A stretch of 64,000 nt of DNA from assembly GCF_003259335.1 (NCBI RefSeq), contig NZ_QLLL01000013.1, positions 48,261-112,260 on the forward strand, written 5' to 3'. The stretch is from Chitinophaga skermanii. Lineage in GTDB: Bacteria > Bacteroidota > Bacteroidia > Chitinophagales > Chitinophagaceae. Each line of letters starts with the position of its first letter. Position 1 is the stretch's first letter. Below, one piece after another: positions 60,851 to 64,000 of this stretch. The position numbers were made by a program, and so were the translations under genes. Below the pieces are notes generated by a model. The model was not told the DNA's origin, searched no databases, and saw nothing but the letters and a program-made list of their open reading frames with translations.

Positions 60851-62494
60851 CTAACTTCTTACTCTTACCGGTGCACTACCACCCCTATCGCCACCACCAC
60901 GACTTTCGCTACTGCGTGCCGGCGCTTCTCTTCGTGGTGCTTCCGAACGCTGAGGCGCTTGCATACGTGGCGCTTCTGAACGTTGTTGTTGCGGTGCTTG
61001 CATGCGCGGTTGACTTTGTGGGCGAGATTCACCTCCACGGTCCCAACCCCTAGCCGGTGCCGAAGAACGATCGTTGCCATTATTAGCAGGGCGATTATTA
61101 CCACCGTTCCCCCAAGGGTTCAATGCTTCTTGGCGACGTTCTGGTGTCATAGATCGTGCCGGTGGAGCACTGTTGTTATCACGGTTATCGTTGTTATTCC
61201 AACCTGCACCGCCACGGTTCGGTTGAACCGGTGTGTTATCGCGGTTAAAATCGCGTGCACGGCCGGGTGCAGATGGTGTATTATCCCTGTTATTGTTCCA
61301 GCTGCTATTTGGGCGGCTGTTATTCCAATCGTTCGAACGGTTATCGTCGCGGTTACCGTTTATTACGCGGGATGGGGCGCCACCGTTGTTGTTATCACGG
61401 TTGTTCGACCAATCGCCTGTACGGTTATCGTTCCCATTGATAACACGGGATGGAGCACCGCCGTTGTTATTATCACGGTTATTCGACCAACCATTGTTGT
61501 TATCGCGGTTTCCGTTGATAGCGCGGCTTGGTGCGCCGTTGTTGTTATCACGATCGCGATCGTTCGCTGTCCAGTTGTTATTATTGCGTGATGGGTTGTT
61601 ACCTGCTAAATTCGAACCGGTAGAAACTCTTGCCGGTGCTGCAATAGCACGATCGCTACCACGGTTGTAATAATTGTTCGGCATAGGTCGATCGTTGCCG
61701 GTACGATTGTCTTCACGCATATTCGGTGAATACATTCTAACCCTGTTACCCACTACCTCTGTAGCGCCTGGGCGACTATCGCGGGTAATCATTTGGGTAC
61801 GAATAGGTGCACCTACATAGCGTACAGCTTCACGAACTTCAGGACCTCTTACGTATGTATGGTTATTGTTGATATAAGTATTGTTGATGATGGTGGTGTT
61901 TTGAATGATCACATTGTTTTGCGCATAAGGAATACCATAACGATGCCATCCACGGTCGCAGATGTAACGGCTTGGTAAGAAGTTCCAATATGCAGTTGGG
62001 ATGTTGTAACCACCACTGAAATTGATGCTGATATTGATACCAGGACCTAAAGGAGCCCAACCGTAGTATCCGGCACTATGTCTCCAACTAACCCAAGCGG
62101 GTCCCCAGGTACGACCGGGAATCCATACCCAACCGTAGTAAGGGTCCATACGCCAACGACCGTAGTGGAAAGGTGCCCAACCCCAAGAGTAATTGGATAC
62201 CCAAGTCCAACCGTAGTTGGTGTAAGTCCAGTAACCATTTGTATGATACGGCCTAAAATCCCGGCCGGCATTAGGAGCCCACACGTAACCATATTCTGAA
62301 TCCGAGATCCAGCGGCCATAGGGGCTTAATTGATCGTAGAAAGTTTGATATGATGCTTGATCGTCATAATAATCATCTTGATCGTAACGATCGTCGTACT
62401 CGTTTTGAAAACTTTGTGCGGCGGCGGAGTTCGTAGCAGATGAAGCCATGATGCCAATACATACTAGCAGAATCGGTAACAAGAGCTTTTTCAT
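60851..62494 (-). CDS. DUF6600 exported protein with long Asn/Arg-rich tail
   Basis: A 547-residue protein. A signal peptide (ending AAAQS) is followed by the DUF6600 region (about residues 50-160): repeated Trp-containing steps such as GYVWAP, GYWTYT, GWTWVS, YSWGWAPFHYGRW and GWVWIPG. The second half is low-complexity and Asn/Arg/Asp-rich, with three copies of NRDNNNGGAPSRVING-like sequence (about residues 325-385) and a Pro/Gln/Ala/Arg tail. DUF6600 function is unknown; a cell-surface or envelope role is likely. The promoter is of sigma-54 type (62549), the only clear one seen in the window. Confidence 0.8.
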   Translation of the reverse strand: MKKLLLPILLVCIGIMASSATNSAAAQSFQNEYDDRYDQDDYYDDQASYQTFYDQLSPYGRWISDSEYGYVWAPNAGRDFRPYHTNGYWTYTNYGWTWVSNYSWGWAPFHYGRWRMDPYYGWVWIPGRTWGPAWVSWRHSAGYYGWAPLGPGINISINFSGGYNIPTAYWNFLPSRYICDRGWHRYGIPYAQNNVIIQNTTIINNTYINNNHTYVRGPEVREAVRYVGAPIRTQMITRDSRPGATEVVGNRVRMYSPNMREDNRTGNDRPMPNNYYNRGSDRAIAAPARVSTGSNLAGNNPSRNNNNWTANDRDRDNNNGAPSRAINGNRDNNNGWSNNRDNNNGGAPSRVINGNDNRTGDWSNNRDNNNGGAPSRVINGNRDDNRSNDWNNSRPNSSWNNNRDNTPSAPGRARDFNRDNTPVQPNRGGAGWNNNDNRDNNSAPPARSMTPERRQEALNPWGNGGNNRPANNGNDRSSAPARGWDRGGESRPQSQPRMQAPQQQRSEAPRMQAPQRSEAPRREAPARSSESRGGGDRGGSAPVRVRS

Positions 62495-62548
62495 ATGTTG
62501 TTGTTTTAGGCGGGCATTTTACACAGTACCCAACTGTACTTGGTATAA

Positions 62549-62565
62549 TGCAAAACAATTGCCAA
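62549..62565 (-). promoter_or_regulatory. Sigma-54 type promoter
   Basis: On the minus strand the site reads TTGGCAATTGTTTTGCA. It has GG and GC exactly 10 bases apart and matches the TGGCA....TTGC core of the RpoN consensus. The predicted start point is about 45 bases before the DUF6600 ATG, a normal leader. Expression would then need an enhancer-binding ATPase, not encoded here. Confidence 0.5.
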
Positions 62566-62673
62566 GTTTTAGAAATTAACACTGGTTAACTTTCCGTGTG
62601 TAGTAAATAAGAAATTAGCATACCTAAAATTGTTATTACCAGCTATTTATATTTTCCCTGCGTTATAAAATGT

Positions 62674-62681
62674 TACGTTTG
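62674..62681 (+). promoter_or_regulatory. Bacteroidota -7 box of the lipoprotein gene
   Basis: TACGTTTG matches TAnnTTTG; about 100 bases before the ATG at 62782, giving a long leader. This is the divergent region shared with the DUF6600 gene (62495-62781), in which no RNA gene is seen. Confidence 0.4.
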
Positions 62682-62781
62682 TGTGATGCCCGTATGACCC
62701 AGTTCTGATCGCTTATTGATAAAATCATTGGCACGCGATGGCATAATTATTGGCGTTCGCTTTTTAACAAAATCGGAAAAC

Positions 62782-63474
62782 ATGCTTTGCAAAACAGTCA
62801 TCTTATTGGGATGTGCCATGTTAGCAATCCTTTCTTGTTCGAAAGATACCTCTACATTTGTTAACACGGTTCCCATCTATCAAGACCTTAAAGTTACGTT
62901 CGATAAAACTACCCGGCATAGCACTGCATTGGCTAATTTCAGGGCAAATAATGCAAATGGTTTACGCTTGGCATTGAATGGTTCGTCGGACTTACTATTT
63001 AACGGGAATCACCCGCAAATATTTTCCAGTACCAATGCTTATTCTTACACATACGAGGCAGATAGTTTGCAAAACATGCAATTCACCTTCAAGAAAAGTA
63101 ATGAACAGGTCTTTAACAATACCATTTCTCTTAAAGACACCACGAATATCGATCTTCCCCCTACACTCACCAACGTGTCTATTCGTCAAAACACCACGAT
63201 CCCCTTTACGGGTAAACCCTTACAATTTGGCGAGCAGGTAACCGTGTACCTCGTTCAACATAACACCCAAAGTGGGCTAGCCACTGAAAGTACCCCTGGC
63301 GTAACTAGCCTTGTATTCCCGGCCAGCTTATTGAGCAATTTTACCGTGGGGTCGGCCGACCTCTATATCGAGCGAACTGGGTTACCCATGAGTTTATCGG
63401 AAACGGATGGAACAGCGGGTGGGCAAAAGGTAACAAGCGTGGTGGTGGCTAAACGCGTCATTATCAACGAGTAA
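62782..63474 (+). CDS. Lipoprotein of unknown function (230 aa)
   Basis: A signal sequence (MLCKTVILLGCAMLAIL) ends in the lipobox ILSC, so the protein is lipidated and placed in the envelope. The mature part has no family I recognise; it is Thr/Asn/Ser-rich and strand-predicting (QDLKVTFDKTTRHST, TIPFTGKPLQFGEQVTVYLV, GSADLYIERTGLPMSL). The ATG at 62782 is chosen because it starts the signal sequence; the frame from 62716 adds a non-signal prefix. No terminator follows; the 11-bp GATAGG array begins 62 bases after the stop. Confidence 0.7.
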   Translation: MLCKTVILLGCAMLAILSCSKDTSTFVNTVPIYQDLKVTFDKTTRHSTALANFRANNANGLRLALNGSSDLLFNGNHPQIFSSTNAYSYTYEADSLQNMQFTFKKSNEQVFNNTISLKDTTNIDLPPTLTNVSIRQNTTIPFTGKPLQFGEQVTVYLVQHNTQSGLATESTPGVTSLVFPASLLSNFTVGSADLYIERTGLPMSLSETDGTAGGQKVTSVVVAKRVIINE

Positions 63475-63536
63475 GAAAATCGACTTTTCACTATCACATG
63501 ATTTACAAGCTGTTACAAGGGGTCAAAACGCTGGAG

Positions 63537-63651
63537 GATAGGCTTTTACTGGAAAAAGATAGGGTGGAGATAGGCTTAGGATAGGCTTTAGATAGGGTGA
63601 GGATAGGCTTAGGATAGGGTCGAGATAGGGTAAAGATAGGGTCGAGATAGG
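63537..63651. repeat. 11-bp degenerate tandem array, GATAGG core (about 10 units)
   Basis: GATAGG occurs at 63537, then 63558, and from there at every 11 bp exactly: 63569, 63580, 63591, 63602, 63613, 63624, 63635 and 63646. That makes nine perfectly phased copies and one 21 bp before. The variable five bases (GTGGA, CTTAG, CTTTA, GTGAG, CTTAG, GTCGA, GTAAA, GTCGA) resemble those of the array at 15036. It is between the lipoprotein gene and the insertion sequence end. Confidence 0.88.
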
Positions 63652-63692
63652 GTCCAAAGATGGGCGGAAAAGCCAATGTCACGTCCTAAAAT

Positions 63693-63765
63693 AGGTTTAC
63701 ACCCTTGTTAGATAATCCGGATAAAGGTTTACACCTGTAGTTGTTAATCCGTATAATAGTTTACA
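63693..63765. repeat. Three 32-33 bp direct repeats at the IS end
   Basis: AGGTTTACACC occurs at 63693 and 63725, and AGTTTACA at 63758; the following parts also match (GTTAGATAATCCGGATAA, GTTGTTAATCCGTATAAT). They are spaced three helical turns apart, so they may be transposase-binding sites of the element end. Confidence 0.6.
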
Positions 63766-63840
63766 GTTCCAAAGATTAAAAAAAAGAACCTATTACTACT
63801 ACTTATTATAGTTTTTCTTTTTTTGCTTCTTTTTTTCTTT

Positions 63841-64000
63841 TTACAATCCACCTGGATTTGTGGATAACCGGCCTTGGGCACCTGTAGGTGACGCACCCTT
63901 TTGCTGCCATCTCATGGCCATTTTACCATGTTGATGATGCGCTTGTGCAGGGGTTAAGTAGTTGCAGCTACTGTGTGGCCGCTGCTCGTTGTAAATGGTG
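63841..64000 (-). CDS. Transposase C-terminus (integrase core), cut by window edge
   Basis: Reading leftwards from the window edge, the last 52 codons are TIYNEQRPHSSCNYLTPAQAH and so on to a stop at 63841-63843. IYNEQRPHSSxNYLTPAQAH is the C-terminal signature of DDE integrase-core transposases of the IS3/IS481 type, just after the catalytic Glu. The rest of the gene is beyond the window. The remaining tail (QQKGASPTGAQGRLS) is element-specific. Confidence 0.75.
   Translation of the reverse strand, partial: TIYNEQRPHSSCNYLTPAQAHHQHGKMAMRWQQKGASPTGAQGRLSTNPGGL

Larger units (their letters stand above)
63677..64000. mobile_element. Right end of an IS3/IS481-type insertion sequence, partial
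   Basis: The transposase C-terminus (63841-64000, minus) and the repeated motif at 63693-63765 mark the end of an insertion sequence that continues beyond the window. The terminus may be near 63677 (TGTCACGTCCTAAA), where the TG typical of IS3-family ends occurs; this cannot be fixed without the other end. The element lies 25 bp after the 11-bp array. Confidence 0.65.

Noticed and set aside
1..64000. tRNA, rRNA and riboswitch genes.
   Set aside because: No cloverleaf, rRNA or known riboswitch-like sequence was found when reading the intergenic regions; a covariance-model search was not possible.

Overview
The window looks like chromosomal DNA of a Bacteroidota member, most likely near Chitinophagaceae. 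The sequence-based reasons are: promoter boxes of the Bacteroidota type (TAnnTTTG) in front of many genes and almost no Shine-Dalgarno sequences; a type IX secretion sorting tail on a 1558-residue exoprotein; a PorG-like barrel; the TamL/TamB pair with TamL as a lipoprotein; HmuRY haem uptake; and the futalosine menaquinone gene mqnA. The species was not determined and no database search was run.

Layout. 1-4.6 kb: start of an exported protein (minus, cut by the window edge), a secreted unknown, a repeat-rich intergenic stretch, tsaD-trmN6, and a MacB/FtsX-type permease. 4.7-12.4 kb: prfC, then the haem operon hmuR-hmuY-DUF6607 and a UbiD decarboxylase. 12.4-17.9 kb: a His-rich secreted protein, a PorG-like barrel, a GNAT enzyme, an FMN glutamate-synthase-like protein and an NmrA-like reductase. 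18.1-26.6 kb: tamB-tamL and an AI-2E exporter. 26.7-32 kb: a tandem pair of small GNAT proteins, an alkyltransferase-like protein, a TPR protein and gyrA. 32.3-41.9 kb: a saccharopine-dehydrogenase-like protein, a DUF1328 mini membrane protein, a SUKH protein, a serine hydrolase, a Tet-type MFS pump, and an epimerase-AraC operon. 42-53.9 kb: the giant esterase/PKD/beta-helix protein, a polysaccharide deacetylase, an HxlR/SDR divergent pair, a desaturase, an oligopeptide-binding lipoprotein and an M1 peptidase. 54.2-63.5 kb: an F420-reductase-like protein, mqnA, purB, a sialidase-like protein, three small membrane paralogues carrying a cytochrome-oxidase-like HDTY motif, a thioesterase, a DUF6600 protein and a lipoprotein. 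The right edge holds the end of an insertion sequence with the C-terminus of its transposase.

The genes are mostly housekeeping, envelope and nutrient-acquisition functions. Clear functional groupings are haem uptake (HmuR receptor, HmuY lipoprotein, DUF6607), outer-membrane assembly (TamB-TamL), and menaquinone synthesis by the futalosine route (MqnA plus, possibly, the UbiD protein).

The most unusual signal is non-coding. Four intergenic stretches (about 15.04, 38.70, 54.06 and 63.54 kb) are degenerate arrays with a near-exact 11-bp period. Two share the unit core GATAGG; the other two have unrelated cores (TTCCATGTAAT-like and GTCAAAGG-like). All four lie between convergent genes, and nearly every unit carries a stop codon on one strand, so stops fall in all three frames every 33 bp. 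I know of no described function for these. Secondary points of interest are the three HDTY membrane paralogues, a sigma-54-type promoter in front of the DUF6600 gene, a recurring terminator palindrome with core GTCTCTAC-GTAGAGAC, and several promoter boxes so close to start codons that leaderless or near-leaderless mRNAs are predicted.
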